A stretch of DNA of 64,000 nucleotides from contig NZ_RIBS01000004.1 in the NCBI RefSeq assembly GCF_003719825.1, forward strand, positions 248,001-312,000, in the 5' to 3' direction. Below, piece after piece: positions 18,573-28,349 of this stretch. Each line of letters opens with the position of its first letter. The first letter of the stretch is position 1. This DNA is from Montanilutibacter psychrotolerans (GTDB lineage Bacteria; Pseudomonadota; Gammaproteobacteria; Xanthomonadales; Xanthomonadaceae). The notes under the pieces are model-generated. The model was not told where the DNA came from. It did not search any database and was given only the letters and a program-made list of their open reading frames with translations. Both the position numbers and the translations under genes were made by a program.

Positions 18573-20504
18573 ATGCAAGAACCCCGCGACGTCGTGCCAG
18601 AAGGTCCTGTGATCGGGGTCGCGAGCGCTGTCGGCAGCGCGCCCGCCGGCACGCCCGACGCGTCGCCCGATCGCGCGCCCGCGCACGCGCCCGCAGTGGC
18701 CCCGGCAGCTCCGTCGGCCACCCGCGCCCGCCTGTCCGGCGGGCGGCTGGGCTTCGAACAGGTCGTCGCGGCGCTGCTTTCCGATGGTCTGGTTGCGCCG
18801 GCCGACACCGAGCGGGCGCAGTTTGCCGCGCAGGGTTCGCGCGCCTCCAGCGACGTGCACCCGCTGGTGCTGGTGGCCAACCTCAAGCTGGCCGCCAGCC
18901 AGCCGGTCGGTACCCAGCTCGGCCTGGAGCGGTTGACCGAGTGGCTGGCGCAGCGCACCGACCACCGTTACCTGCGCATCGACCCGACCCGCGTCGACGT
19001 GGCCGCGGCGACGTCGATCGTTTCCCACGCGTACGCACGCCGCCACCGCATCCTGCCCCTGGCGGTGAGCAGCGCACGCCTGCTCATCGCGACCAGCGAG
19101 CCGACCGACCTGGCCTGGCTGCCCGACCTGGTGCACCTGAGCCGGCGCGAGATCGAGGTCGCGGTGGTCAACCCGCTCGACCTGCACCGCTACACGATGG
19201 AGTTCTACGAGGTCACCCGCTCGCTGCGGCACGCGCGTGATGGCCGCGAGCAGGGCACCGGGCTGCCGAGCTTCGAGCAGCTGGTCGAGCTGGGCCGGGT
19301 GGGCGAGCTGGGCGCCGACGACCACCACGTCGTCCACATCGTCGACTGGCTGCTGCAGTACGCCTACGAGCAGCGGGCGTCCGACATCCACCTCGAACCG
19401 CGACGCGATGCCGGACGCATCCGCTTCCGCATCGACGGCGTGTTGCACAAGGTGTTCGAGATGCCGCCGCCGGTGATGACCGCCGCGGTCAGCCGGATCA
19501 AGGTGCTCGGGCGCATGGACCTGGGCGAGCGTCGCCGCCCGCAGGACGGTCGCATCAAGACCCGCTCGCCGGGCGGGCGCGAGGTCGAGATGCGTCTGTC
19601 GACAATGCCGACCGCATTCGGCGAGAAGTGCGTGATGCGTATCTTCGATCCGGACGTCGCCCTCAAGCCGATCGAGGAGCTGGGTTTCAGCGCGGACGAG
19701 GCCGCCGGCTGGACGTCGCTGGTCGAGCGGCCGCACGGTATCGTGCTGGTCACCGGCCCGACCGGTTCGGGCAAGACCACCACCCTGTATTCCACCCTGA
19801 AGCGGCTGGCGACGCCCGACGTCAACGTCTGCAGCGTCGAAGACCCGATCGAGCTGATCGCGCCGGAGTTCAACCAGACCCAGGTGCAGCCGGCGATCGA
19901 CCTGGATTTCGCCAGCGGCGTGCGGACCCTGCTGCGGCAGGACCCGGACATCATCATGATCGGCGAGATCCGCGACCTGGAAACCGCGCAGATGGCGGTG
20001 CAGGCCGCACTCACAGGCCACCTGGTGCTGTCGACCCTGCACACCAACGACGCGGCGTCGGCGATCACCCGCCTGCTCGATCTGGGCGTGCCGCATTACC
20101 TGATCGCCTCGACGCTGAACGGCGTGCTGGCGCAACGCCTGGTGCGCACGCTGTGCCCGCACTGCAAGCGCCCGGCCAAGCTGACCGAAGTGGAAGACGA
20201 GGGCGACTGGCAGCCGCTGCTCGGCGCGGGCGCGACGGGGCCGCAAGGCGCCGCGCTGCACGTCGCGCCGGGTTGCCTGGAATGCCGTCGCACCGGCTAC
20301 CTCGGTCGCGTCGGTCTGTACGAACTGCTGCCACTGACCCCGTCGCTGCGCGCGCTGATCCGTGCCGACATGGACCTGGACGCCTTCGCCCGTGTCGCAC
20401 GTGCCCAGGGCGTGCGCGGCCTGCGCGAGGCGGCGGCCGAAAAGGTCGCGCTGGGATTGACTACAATTGCCGAAGTCGTCTCCGTGCTGCCACCGTTGGA
20501 ATGA
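18573..20504 (+). CDS. GspE/PilB-family secretion or pilus assembly ATPase (solitary)
   Basis: The product has about 643 residues from ATG 18573; GTG 18570 just before it is an alternative, and gagg near 18560 is a weak ribosome binding site. A Pro/Ala-rich tail is followed by an MshEN-like N-terminal domain (about 65-210). The hexameric ATPase core comes next, with Walker [10 protein letters not shown] at 395-403, the Asp box/Walker [13 protein letters not shown] and the His box [19 protein letters not shown] four-cysteine zinc site (CPHCKR...CLECRRTGY) closes the core, as in GspE and PilB. It should power pseudopilin or pilin assembly at the inner membrane. No gsp or pil partner lies nearby, so the machine it serves cannot be told. 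Its stop overlaps the next start by four bases (ATGA). Confidence 0.92.
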   Translation: MQEPRDVVPEGPVIGVASAVGSAPAGTPDASPDRAPAHAPAVAPAAPSATRARLSGGRLGFEQVVAALLSDGLVAPADTERAQFAAQGSRASSDVHPLVLVANLKLAASQPVGTQLGLERLTEWLAQRTDHRYLRIDPTRVDVAAATSIVSHAYARRHRILPLAVSSARLLIATSEPTDLAWLPDLVHLSRREIEVAVVNPLDLHRYTMEFYEVTRSLRHARDGREQGTGLPSFEQLVELGRVGELGADDHHVVHIVDWLLQYAYEQRASDIHLEPRRDAGRIRFRIDGVLHKVFEMPPPVMTAAVSRIKVLGRMDLGERRRPQDGRIKTRSPGGREVEMRLSTMPTAFGEKCVMRIFDPDVALKPIEELGFSADEAAGWTSLVERPHGIVLVTGPTGSGKTTTLYSTLKRLATPDVNVCSVEDPIELIAPEFNQTQVQPAIDLDFASGVRTLLRQDPDIIMIGEIRDLETAQMAVQAALTGHLVLSTLHTNDAASAITRLLDLGVPHYLIASTLNGVLAQRLVRTLCPHCKRPAKLTEVEDEGDWQPLLGAGATGPQGAALHVAPGCLECRRTGYLGRVGLYELLPLTPSLRALIRADMDLDAFARVARAQGVRGLREAAAEKVALGLTTIAEVVSVLPPLE

Positions 20505-21226
20505 ACCTGAATCCCTTTCTGATCCTCGAGACCGGTCAGCCGGTTGCCTCGATGAGCCGCCATGGCGGTTTCCCCCACTGGATCCGCGTCGCCGCCGGAC
20601 TGGAGCGCGACGACGCCGTCGTGGTCAACGTGCAGGCCGGCGAATCGCTGCCGTCGCGCGAAGGCTTCGCCGGCACGATCGTGACCGGCTCGGGCGCGAT
20701 GGTCAGCGACCGCGAGGACTGGAGCGAACGCAGTGCCGGCTGGTTGCGCGACGCCGCGCACGCCGGCATGCCGGTGTTCGGCATCTGCTACGGCCACCAG
20801 CTGCTGGCGCACGCGCTCGGCGGCGAGGTGGGCAACCACCCGGGCGGTCGCGAAATGGGCACGGTCGAGCTCGACCTGCACCCGCAGGCGCGCCACGACC
20901 CGCTGTTCGGGCCGCTGCCCGACCGCTTCCACGCGCAGGCGACCCACCTGCAGACCGTGCTGCGCGCGCCCGACGGCGCCACCGTTCTGGCCGCGTCCTC
21001 GCACGACGCCTGCCACGCGTTCCGCTGGGGCGAAAGCGCGTGGGGCGTGCAGTTCCATCCCGAGTTCAGCGCCACGCACATGCGCGGCTACGTGCGTGCG
21101 CGCCAGGTCGCGTTGTCACGTGAAGGGCACGACGCCAAGGCGATACTGCGCAACGTCGGCGCCACGCCGCAGGCACGTCGCGTGCTGCGCCGCTTCGTGC
21201 ACCACGTGCGTCACCTGCCGCGCTGA
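20501..21226 (+). CDS. Class I glutamine amidotransferase (GMP synthase-like domain protein)
   Basis: The product has 241 residues from ATG 20501, which overlaps the ATPase stop in an ATGA junction and so is probably translationally coupled. It is a stand-alone GATase1 domain: the nucleophile Cys96 sits in GICYGHQ, and His186 with Glu188 in QFHPEF complete the triad. A synthase domain is absent, so it either transfers glutamine ammonia to a partner or hydrolyses gamma-glutamyl compounds, as PuuD/YfeJ-type relatives do. The substrate is unknown. The same frame is open far upstream inside the ATPase gene, but that part is a GC-rich shadow. A membrane protein gene follows 53 bases later. Confidence 0.9.
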   Translation: MNLNPFLILETGQPVASMSRHGGFPHWIRVAAGLERDDAVVVNVQAGESLPSREGFAGTIVTGSGAMVSDREDWSERSAGWLRDAAHAGMPVFGICYGHQLLAHALGGEVGNHPGGREMGTVELDLHPQARHDPLFGPLPDRFHAQATHLQTVLRAPDGATVLAASSHDACHAFRWGESAWGVQFHPEFSATHMRGYVRARQVALSREGHDAKAILRNVGATPQARRVLRRFVHHVRHLPR

Positions 21227-21279
21227 GCGCGGCTCCGCGCCGGCGACGCCGGCGTCGGACATTCCCAGGAAACAGCAAC

Positions 21280-22182
21280 ATGCAGATTCACAAGGTACCG
21301 GCGAGCCACGGTGCGCGCTGGTTCGTGCAGGCGGTCAACGTGGGTGCCCGCAACCCGCGCGCGGTGTTCGGCGCGGCGTTGCTGTTCGTGGCGACGTTGT
21401 ACCTGCTGATGCTGGCGACGGCGGTCGTGGCGGCCATGTTCCTGGGCGCCGGAGCCGGTGGCGAACCGGACAAACAGCAGCTGATGATCGCGGCCGTGCC
21501 GGTCCTGGCGATCCTCCTGCTGGCGTTCCCGGTGCTGCTGGGCGGGCTGATGCACGTCATCGCCGAAGCCGAGGCCGGTCGCCCGGTGCGGCCGATCGAT
21601 CTGTACGCGCCGTTCCGCCTTCGCAAGGCCGGCGCCCTGGCGGGGCTGGGCGGCGTGCAGGTGGTGTTGACCGTGCTCGGCGGGCTGGTGCTGGTGGCGC
21701 TGGCCGGCAGCGACTTCTACGTCGAGGCGATGCGGGCGGCACTCGAAGGGCGCGTCGTGGCGGGTGGCGAGCCCGACCATCCGGGCCTGATGCTGCTGTT
21801 CCAGGTGCTGTTCAACTACTTCGGCACCGCGTTGATGCTGCTGTGCGTGCCGCTGCTGATGTTCGGTGACGCCGGCCTGGGCGCGGCGCTGCGCACCGCC
21901 CTGCGCGCGGCGCTGGTCAATGCGCCGGCCTACCTGTTGCTGGGGTTGCTGTTCATGGCCGCGTTGTTTGTCTCGGCGCTGCTGGTAACGGCCGTCAACG
22001 CGCTGTTGCTCGCGGTGGGTGGCGCGGTGTTGGGCACCTTGCTGAGCGGCGCGCTGTCGTTCTTCTACGGTGCGGTGGTGTTGATGGTGCTGGTGGGCGC
22101 GACCCTGATGGCGTGGCGCGGCACGTTCCAGGGCAATGACGCCGCGCCGCCACCGGGCAACACCCTCCACGTCGAGGCTTGA
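21280..22182 (+). CDS. Polytopic membrane protein, probable BPSS1780 family
   Basis: The product has 300 residues with about six hydrophobic segments spread through the chain. The opening MQIHKVPASHGARWFVQAVN, followed directly by a membrane helix, is the pattern I associate with the BPSS1780-family proteins of betaproteobacteria and xanthomonads. That assignment is by resemblance only. No transporter or enzyme motif is visible, and its role is unknown. It follows the amidotransferase gene on the same strand and may be co-transcribed. It converges on the RDD gene. Confidence 0.65.
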   Translation: MQIHKVPASHGARWFVQAVNVGARNPRAVFGAALLFVATLYLLMLATAVVAAMFLGAGAGGEPDKQQLMIAAVPVLAILLLAFPVLLGGLMHVIAEAEAGRPVRPIDLYAPFRLRKAGALAGLGGVQVVLTVLGGLVLVALAGSDFYVEAMRAALEGRVVAGGEPDHPGLMLLFQVLFNYFGTALMLLCVPLLMFGDAGLGAALRTALRAALVNAPAYLLLGLLFMAALFVSALLVTAVNALLLAVGGAVLGTLLSGALSFFYGAVVLMVLVGATLMAWRGTFQGNDAAPPPGNTLHVEA

Positions 22183-22290
22183 GGAACTGCCGCACCGCGC
22201 GGCCCGTCGTGAGGCGGCGTGCGGGCGATGGCTGGCAACGCAGCCGCGGCTGAGGTCGAGCGTTGCGCCGAGTCGCGCCGCGCGCCCGGG

Positions 22291-23055
22291 TCAGCCGATC
22301 AGCGCCGACTCCAGGGCGAGCTGCCAGCGGGCGGCGACCGCGAACGACCACTTCAGCACCACCACGGCCTGCAGCGCCATGAACGCGGTCAGCCAGACCA
22401 TGGCCCACAACGGCAGCCGGTTGCCCGGCCGGGTGCGCACCCGCGTCCCGGCCAGCAGGTCGTGCAACGCGAGGTGCTGCGGCGGCATCGCGGCCATGGC
22501 GTGGCCGGCGTTGAGCGTCAGCCACGACAGCGCACCCGCGCCGAAGCGCAGCAGCGACTGCACGGGCCGCAGGCGCCGGCCGCCGCGGCTTTCCACCCAC
22601 AGGCCCAGCAGACGCTTGCCCGGGCTGGCCCGTCGGTGCGAGCACTCGAAGCCGACGTGGTACAGCGCGCCAAGCACCGTGAACATCAGGATCGGCGGCA
22701 GCAGCAGCTGCCAGATCGCGCTGCTCATTGCCGAGGTGGCCTGGGCCAGCAGCGGGTCGCCCAGCAGCAGCGGCAGCAGATCGGAAACGCCGGAGGCCTG
22801 TTCGACGGCGGCCTGCAGGGTCTGCGGCAGCGCTTCGCCGATGCGCTCGACGGCCGCGTCCAGACGCGCGAGGCCGGGCAACCACGAGCGCGCCGTGAGC
22901 AGCGCCGTGGCGACGCCGATCAGGGTCGCGTCCACCGACCAGGCGGCGCTGCGCAGCCAGAAGCTGGCGGCGACGCCGGCATCGCGGGTGCCGTCGACGG
23001 CCGCGCGGTTGATCGGCGCCCGATCGACCACGGGCGGGGTGGCGGTTCGGCTCAT
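22291..23055 (-). CDS. RDD family membrane protein
   Basis: The product has 254 residues with three or more membrane segments. The family's conserved Arg and Asp residues are visible in FWLRSAAWSVDATLIG and in the late HDLLAGT motif, with PGKRLLGLWV between them. RDD proteins are small inner membrane proteins, some linked to ion exchange; the substrate here is unknown. The start at 23055 overlaps the tatC stop by four bases (ATGA on the minus strand), so it is translated with the tat genes. A longer frame reaching into tatC is not used because the RDD similarity begins at this methionine. Confidence 0.8.
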   Translation of the reverse strand: MSRTATPPVVDRAPINRAAVDGTRDAGVAASFWLRSAAWSVDATLIGVATALLTARSWLPGLARLDAAVERIGEALPQTLQAAVEQASGVSDLLPLLLGDPLLAQATSAMSSAIWQLLLPPILMFTVLGALYHVGFECSHRRASPGKRLLGLWVESRGGRRLRPVQSLLRFGAGALSWLTLNAGHAMAAMPPQHLALHDLLAGTRVRTRPGNRLPLWAMVWLTAFMALQAVVVLKWSFAVAARWQLALESALIG

Positions 23056-23810
23056 GCGGCCGGAAGGTCGGGTCGCGGCGCAAGCCAGCGCGCGGCGAGG
23101 ATGCCCACCTCGTACAGCAGGCACATCGGCACGGCGAGCATCAGCTGCGAGACCACGTCGGGTGGCGTGATCACCGCCGCGACGATGAAGATGCCCACCA
23201 CGGCGTAGCCGCGCGACTCGCGCAACTGGGCGGGCGTCACCCAGCCCAGCAGCACCAGGATCACCAGCGCAACGGGAAGTTCGAAACTCAGGCCGAACGC
23301 CACGAACAGCACCGCGACGAAATCCAGATAGCTGCTCGGGTCCGGCGTCACCGCGACGATGCCCGGCGTGAAGCGGATCAGGAAGTCGAACACCGCCGGC
23401 AGCACCAGGAAGAACGCAAACGCGCAGCCGATGTAGAACAGCGCCAGCGCCGACGCCAGCAACGGCAACGCCAGGCGCTTCTCGCGCTGGTACAGACCCG
23501 GCGCGACGAACGCCCACGCCTGGTAGAGCAACCACGGCATGGTGGTCAGCAGGGCCACCAGGAACACCATCTTGACCGGCGCGGAGAACGAGGAGGTGAC
23601 CTCGCGCGCGACCAGCTGGGTGCCGGCCGGCAATTGCGCCAGCAGCGGCGCGGCCAGTCGTCCGTACAGGCGGCCGGCAAACGGCAGCAGCGCAACGAAC
23701 ACGATCAGCAGGCCGGCCAGGCCGCGCATCAGCCGCGCACGCAACTCCAGCAGGTGGTCGAGCAGACGCGGCTCGGTAGCATCTTCGGGTGAGGGATCGA
23801 CGCTGTTCAT
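23052..23810 (-). CDS. tatC: Sec-independent protein translocase TatC
   Basis: The product has 252 residues. TatC is the six-helix inner membrane core that recognises twin-arginine signal peptides. Conserved elements seen are the N-terminal LLDHLLELRARL segment and the periplasmic loop with FSAPVKMVFLVALL. LYQAWAFVAPGLYQREKR follows (the FxxPGL..E motif), then FGLSFELPVAL with its conserved Glu and the late VITPPDVVSQLMLAVP. The gene overlaps tatB by four bases and the RDD gene by four bases, in the standard tatA-tatB-tatC order on the minus strand. Confidence 0.97.
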   Translation of the reverse strand: MNSVDPSPEDATEPRLLDHLLELRARLMRGLAGLLIVFVALLPFAGRLYGRLAAPLLAQLPAGTQLVAREVTSSFSAPVKMVFLVALLTTMPWLLYQAWAFVAPGLYQREKRLALPLLASALALFYIGCAFAFFLVLPAVFDFLIRFTPGIVAVTPDPSSYLDFVAVLFVAFGLSFELPVALVILVLLGWVTPAQLRESRGYAVVGIFIVAAVITPPDVVSQLMLAVPMCLLYEVGILAARWLAPRPDLPAA

Positions 23811-24175
23811 CGCGGCGGGTTGTCGTTGGCGTCGGCGGCGGGTTGCGGCGGCTCGTTGCCGCCAGCGGGCGTGGCGTCAGCGCCGTGGCCCGAGTCGCTG
23901 CCGTCGCCCTCGACGCTGTCGCGCAACGCCTGGCCTTGCCGCTGCAGGCTGTCGCGCGCCTCGCGCAGCTCAGCCTGGGTGGCCTGCAGGCTGCGCTTGA
24001 GTTCGTCGGCGGCGAGTTCGTTCTCGAGTTCGGCCTTGACCGAGTACCACTGCGCCCGCGCGCGCCTCACCCACAGGCCCGCGAAGCGCGCGGCCTTGGG
24101 CAGTCGTTCGGGGCCGAGCACGACCAGTGCGACGAGCGCGACCACGAACAGCTCGGAAAAGCCGATGTCGAACAT
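23807..24175 (-). CDS. tatB: Sec-independent protein translocase TatB
   Basis: The product has 122 residues. It has a short N-terminal membrane helix (MFDIGFSELFVVALVALVVL), then GPERLPKAARFAGLWVRRAR, a long amphipathic helix and an Ala/Gly/Asp-rich tail. The conserved early Glu (SE) and the GPERLP hinge distinguish TatB from TatA. It forms the substrate receptor complex with TatC in the inner membrane. The stop overlaps the tatC start in an ATGA junction. Confidence 0.95.
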   Translation of the reverse strand: MFDIGFSELFVVALVALVVLGPERLPKAARFAGLWVRRARAQWYSVKAELENELAADELKRSLQATQAELREARDSLQRQGQALRDSVEGDGSDSGHGADATPAGGNEPPQPAADANDNPPR

Positions 24176-24196
24176 GGCGCGCCGCGTGCCGCCGGA

Positions 24197-24442
24197 TCAG
24201 CGCGGCGTGCGTTCGTCGTCGCGCGGCGTGGTGCTGCGCTGGTCCTGGGGCGCGGCGTTGGCGTCGCGGGTTTCGTCGGACAGGCGCGCCGGCGGCTTGG
24301 TGTCGTCGTCCTGGATGCCCTTCTTGAAGCCCTTGACCGCTTCGCCCAGATCCTTGCCGACGCTGCCCAGGCGCTTGGTGCCGAACACCAGCACCACCAC
24401 GACCAGCACGATCAGCCAGTGCCAAATACTCAAACCGCCCAT
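24197..24442 (-). CDS. tatA: Sec-independent protein translocase TatA
   Basis: The product has 81 residues from ATG 24442 ([20 protein letters not shown]). It shows the typical TatA plan of a short membrane helix, the [20 protein letters not shown] hinge and amphipathic helix, and a charged tail. It should oligomerise to form the protein-conducting element when TatBC has bound a twin-arginine substrate. The longer upstream frame carries no TatA similarity. A gap of 21 bases separates it from tatB. Confidence 0.95.
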   Translation of the reverse strand: MGGLSIWHWLIVLVVVVLVFGTKRLGSVGKDLGEAVKGFKKGIQDDDTKPPARLSDETRDANAAPQDQRSTTPRDDERTPR

Positions 24443-24605
24443 GGGGACGCTCGTTGGTAAGGGGTGGTCAGGATACCGCAGCGCCCGTGTCGCCGCCGTT
24501 GCGGCGGTCACGGCACGCCATCGCCACCAGACCCGTTGGCGATGGCGCGACCCGGGCGGCGCGGGGCGCCCGGGCGGGCGCGTGGACGCGTGGACGCGGC
24601 GCGCC

Positions 24606-25487
24606 TTACGGCGTGGGCGGCAGCGGTTCGGCGTTGACCGGGTTTTCGACCGTCTCGAACGGCGCCGGGGCCGGATCCGTGGCAGCCGGGGTCCCGAGCG
24701 GCGCCGTGCTCGCTTCGGACGGGCTTGCCGGCGGCGGGCTCGCGGCGGCAGGTGTCGCAGCAACCGGCGTCCGCGCGTTGCCACCCGAGCGCGCGTTGCG
24801 GGCGGCAGCGCTGGCTTCCTCGAGACTGTCGCGGAAGTCGACCACCGACTCCGACGGCGCGCCGGCGGCGCGGCCTTCGAAGATCATCCGCGGCGTGGTG
24901 TCCTGGCCATACACCGCCTCATTGGCGGCGTCATCGATCGACAGCACCGCGCCATCGAGGGCGACGCCGGCGAACAGTCCGCGCGCGCGCGACCACGACC
25001 AGATCTCCGCCTTGAGCTGGCCGTCGGTGGCCGTGGCGGCATTGCGGCCGACCGGGCCGGCGGCGACGCCGGCGTCGGCGCCGAGCGTGATCTTGCCGTT
25101 GACGATTGAATCCAGGCCGCGGTCGCTGCGGAACACCAGCACCACGTCGGCCGATTGCACGCCGGCCTGGAAGCCGATGCTGCCGCCGGTCAGCTTGACG
25201 AAGCTCGGGTTCGACCACGTGCCGTCGGGGTTCTTGACCGAGACCAGGCCGTGCCCGCGGCGGCCGCCGAGCACCAGGCCGACCTTGAGCGTGTCGGGCA
25301 CCACCACCACGGCGCGCGCTTCGTCGAGCAGGCGGTCGGGAATCGCGGATTCGGGGATGCGCTGGATGTCAGCCAGCACGCGCACCGCGTTGCGCGCACG
25401 TTCGTCCTCGACGGGGCCGGCGGTGGCGATGGCGGACGCGCTCAGGGCGAGCAGCAGCACGGACAGGCGCGAAGTGCGGAGGATCAT
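24606..25487 (-). CDS. SYLF (YSC84-like) lipid-binding domain exported protein
   Basis: The product has 293 residues from ATG 25487, with a signal peptide ending near ATAG. The next 190 residues match the SYLF/YSC84 (DUF500) plan: [20 protein letters not shown], the Gly-rich [20 protein letters not shown], and [17 protein letters not shown] with [17 protein letters not shown]. In eukaryotes this fold binds phosphoinositides; the bacterial role is probably envelope lipid binding, which is inference. The last 60 residues are a Pro/Ala-rich, apparently unstructured tail. It follows the tat genes in the map but is 163 bases upstream of tatA on the same strand; hemH is divergent. Confidence 0.85.
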   Translation of the reverse strand: MILRTSRLSVLLLALSASAIATAGPVEDERARNAVRVLADIQRIPESAIPDRLLDEARAVVVVPDTLKVGLVLGGRRGHGLVSVKNPDGTWSNPSFVKLTGGSIGFQAGVQSADVVLVFRSDRGLDSIVNGKITLGADAGVAAGPVGRNAATATDGQLKAEIWSWSRARGLFAGVALDGAVLSIDDAANEAVYGQDTTPRMIFEGRAAGAPSESVVDFRDSLEEASAAARNARSGGNARTPVAATPAAASPPPASPSEASTAPLGTPAATDPAPAPFETVENPVNAEPLPPTP

Positions 25488-25705
25488 GCGTGGGGACTCC
25501 TGCAAGGCAACGGGGGTTCGACCGCAGCGGTGGCGATCGGTTCGGCGGGCATTCTGGCCGAGGCCGGCGAGCCCGAGGCTAGTGATCGTGCAATGAATCC
25601 ACTCGTAACCGCGGGAGTCCCGCCCCGGCGTTTGCAGACCGCCCGTGCCTTCACCGCAATCGAGGGGTGCTGGCCCGTACGGCGCGCGGGCGTCATCCTA
25701 TCGGC

Positions 25706-26734
25706 ATGCAAGCCAACGCCAGCACCGTCACCAGCACTCCCACCAGCACCCCCGCCGCGCCGGTCATCGCCAGCGACACCGCGCTGGTACTCGTCAACCT
25801 GGGAACCCCGGATGCGCCCACCGCGCCGGCGGTGCGCCGCTACCTGGGCGAATTCCTGCACGATCGCCGCGTGGTGTCGCTGACGCGCTGGCTGTGGTGC
25901 CCGTTGCTGCACTTCGGGATCCTGCCTTTGCGCAGCCCGAAGGTGGCCCGCAAGTACGCCAGCATCTGGATCGAAGGCGAGGACGGCGGCTCGCCGTTGG
26001 CCGTGTACACGCGGCGGTTGGCGCGCGCGGTGCAGGGGCAACTGCCGGGCCTGCGCGTGGTCGAGGCGATGCGCTACGGCAATCCATCGCTGGCCAAGGT
26101 GCTCGACGGCCTGCGCGAGCAGGGCATGGCGCGTGCGCTCGTGCTTCCGCTGTACCCGCAGTACTCCACGTCGACCACCGCCTCGGTCGGCGATGTACTG
26201 GCGCGCGGCCGTGGCCTGTCCACCCGCATGGTCGAGGACTACCACCTCGATGCCGGCTGGGTGGGCGCGGTTGCCGATTCGATCCGGACCGGGCGAGCGG
26301 GCGATGCCGCACCCTCGGCGCGCCACCTGCTGTTCTCGTTCCATGGCCTGCCGCAGCGCTTCGCCGACCAGGGCGACCCCTACCCACAGCAGTGCGAGGC
26401 CGGCGCGCGCGCGATCGCCGCCGCACTGGGCCTGGCCGACGATGCCTGGACACTGGCCTACCAGTCGCGGTTTGGCCGCGAGAAGTGGCTGGAGCCATCG
26501 ACATCGGCCACGCTGTCCGCGCTGGCCGCCCGCGGCGTGCGCGAGGTCGACGTGGTCGCGCCGGGCTTCGCGGTGGACTGCCTGGAAACCCTGGAGGAGG
26601 TTGCGATGATGCTGGCCGAGGACTTCGCCCGGCACGGCGGCAGGCTGCGCTACATCCCCTGCCTCAATGACGGCGTGCCGCACGCCCGGGCGTTGGCGGC
26701 GATTGCCACCCGCGCCCTGGAGCGCTGGCCGTGA
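25706..26734 (+). CDS. hemH: Ferrochelatase
   Basis: The product has 342 residues from ATG 25706. It inserts ferrous iron into protoporphyrin IX in the last step of haem synthesis. Family motifs are [19 protein letters not shown] near the N-terminus and [12 protein letters not shown], with the catalytic histidine. [17 protein letters not shown] and [15 protein letters not shown], with its conserved acidic residues, follow. A 20-residue Thr/Pro/Ala-rich stretch (residues 3-22) precedes the core and is not part of the fold. The ATG at 25667 is possible but gives an even longer unrelated tail. The stop overlaps the GTG start of the hydrolase gene by four bases. Confidence 0.95.
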   Translation: MQANASTVTSTPTSTPAAPVIASDTALVLVNLGTPDAPTAPAVRRYLGEFLHDRRVVSLTRWLWCPLLHFGILPLRSPKVARKYASIWIEGEDGGSPLAVYTRRLARAVQGQLPGLRVVEAMRYGNPSLAKVLDGLREQGMARALVLPLYPQYSTSTTASVGDVLARGRGLSTRMVEDYHLDAGWVGAVADSIRTGRAGDAAPSARHLLFSFHGLPQRFADQGDPYPQQCEAGARAIAAALGLADDAWTLAYQSRFGREKWLEPSTSATLSALAARGVREVDVVAPGFAVDCLETLEEVAMMLAEDFARHGGRLRYIPCLNDGVPHARALAAIATRALERWP

Positions 26735-27609
26735 GCGCGCCGATGCGCGACTTCGTCGTCGATACCGGTTTCGGCCGAATGGCCGGCCTGCGCGGCGGCA
26801 GCGGCCGCCGGGTGCTCGCGCTGCACGGCTGGCTGGACAACGCGGCCAGCTTCGTCCCGCTGCAGCCGCTGCTGGAAGGCGTCGAGCTGGTTGCCGTGGA
26901 CCTGCCCGGCCACGGGGCCAGCGCCCACCTGCCGCACGCGGCCGAGTTCACGATGGTCTCCGCGGCGCGCGCCTGCTTCGAGGTGGCCGACGCGCTGGGT
27001 TGGGAGCGGTTCGACGTGCTGGGCCATTCGCTGGGCGCCTCGATTGCCAGCGTGATGGCCGCGGCGTGCCCGCACCGCATCGAGCGCCTGTGCGCGATCG
27101 AGGCGCTGGGCGCATTGGTCGAAGCCGAGGAACGCAGCGCCGAGCGCCTGCGCACGGGTTTCGCAGCGCAGGCGGCCATCGGCAGCAAGCAGCTGCGGGT
27201 GTTCGACGACATCGCCACTGCGGTGCGTGCGCGCATGCAGGCCAACGGTCTGTCCGAGCCGGTCGCGCGCCTGCTGGTCGAGCGCGGCATCGCACCGGTG
27301 CGTGGCGAGAACGACAGCCGCGGGTTCAGCTGGCGCAGCGATCCGCGCCTGACCACGCCGACCCTGGTGCGCATGAGCGAGGGCCAGGTGCGCGACCTGC
27401 TGCGCGGCATCCAGTGCCCGGTGCGGGTGGTCTATGCCACACCGGCACAGTCGTATTTCCCGGAGCCGTTGCGCAGCGAGCGCGTGGCCCAAATCGCGCA
27501 GGCCGAACTGGTGGTGCTGGACGGCAGCCACCACCTGCACATGGAAGACCCGGTCGCGGTGGCGGCGGCAATCGGCACGTTCCTGAGCGACGGATTCCCG
27601 AGCGACTGA
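26731..27609 (+). CDS. Alpha/beta hydrolase
   Basis: The product has 292 residues and begins at GTG 26731 in a GTGA overlap with hemH. The fold is clear: [13 protein letters not shown] carries the oxyanion-hole motif, Ser100 is the nucleophile in [10 protein letters not shown], and a His cluster at 267-270 (SHHLHMED) supplies the catalytic base. A helical lid lies between about 120 and 200. It is probably an esterase or a similar serine hydrolase; the substrate is unknown. It should be co-translated with hemH. This hemH-hydrolase pairing recurs in related genera as far as I recall, but a direct link to haem is not established. Confidence 0.9.
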   Translation: MSAPMRDFVVDTGFGRMAGLRGGSGRRVLALHGWLDNAASFVPLQPLLEGVELVAVDLPGHGASAHLPHAAEFTMVSAARACFEVADALGWERFDVLGHSLGASIASVMAAACPHRIERLCAIEALGALVEAEERSAERLRTGFAAQAAIGSKQLRVFDDIATAVRARMQANGLSEPVARLLVERGIAPVRGENDSRGFSWRSDPRLTTPTLVRMSEGQVRDLLRGIQCPVRVVYATPAQSYFPEPLRSERVAQIAQAELVVLDGSHHLHMEDPVAVAAAIGTFLSDGFPSD

Positions 27610-27702
27610 GCGGGGTGCCCGCGACCGGTCCTGAGTAAACGCCACGGCTCGCCGCACGCCGGCCGGGCGCGGCAATGCCAGGCGCACCCCGAACCGGTCC
27701 CG

Positions 27703-28260
27703 CTAGCGCCCTGCGACCATCATCCCCGGCACCGCCAGGGGGTGGGCCGTCCACAGGCGCATGCGCACCTCGACCGTATTGCCAGTGCCCCCGGCCAGGG
27801 TCAGCACCGCGCTGCGACCGGGTTTGGCGTAGGCCAGTACGTAGACGTCCGCGCCCTGCTGGAACGCGATCACCGGCGTCCAGCCGTTGCTGCGCATGGT
27901 GGCGCGCGCCTCCTCGCGCATCCGCCACGCCGCGCCCACCGCGCGCAGCCGGACGAACTGCGCGCCGTCGCGGTGCGTGACGTTCCTCGGGCCGGGCTGG
28001 ACGGGCAGGTAGATGTCGCCGGCGATGGCACTGGTCTGCTGGATGTTCGGCTGGGCGACGATGACGCCCGGTTCCCGGGGTTTGCCGAAGCTGATCCGGT
28101 CGCCGGTGTTGTCGATGCGTTCGTGGGAGGTGTCGACGACCACCTTGGCCAGGTCGCGGCTGATGGCCTCGTCGACCCGGCGGCAGCCACCGCCAACGAT
28201 CAGGACCGCAGCCGACATCGCTGCGATTACGCACAATCGCACCTGGTCGGTGGTGTGCAT
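27703..28260 (-). CDS. Small lipoprotein of unknown function
   Basis: The product has 185 residues from ATG 28260 (MHTTDQVRLC). A hydrophobic stretch leads to a lipobox-like LIVGGGC, so the mature protein should be lipid-anchored at Cys26. The rest is a soluble domain without a motif I recognise; the segment WTPVIAFQQGADVYVLAYAK looks like a small beta fold. An upstream in-frame ATG (28317) would place an unnatural basic tail before the signal sequence. The gene converges on the alpha/beta hydrolase gene. Confidence 0.6.
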   Translation of the reverse strand: MHTTDQVRLCVIAAMSAAVLIVGGGCRRVDEAISRDLAKVVVDTSHERIDNTGDRISFGKPREPGVIVAQPNIQQTSAIAGDIYLPVQPGPRNVTHRDGAQFVRLRAVGAAWRMREEARATMRSNGWTPVIAFQQGADVYVLAYAKPGRSAVLTLAGGTGNTVEVRMRLWTAHPLAVPGMMVAGR

Positions 28261-28349
28261 GGTCGATCCGATCCGGCGTTGGCCGGCCTGGTGCCGGGCG
28301 TTTGCCGGCGTGCCCAATAGAACGCGTGTCCCGCCCGGGGAAGGTCACC

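Noticed and set aside
19628-20500. Open frame in phase upstream of the amidotransferase that would double its length.
   Set aside because: The amidotransferase fold begins at ATG 20501 (ATGA overlap); the upstream part is an off-frame reading of the ATPase gene.
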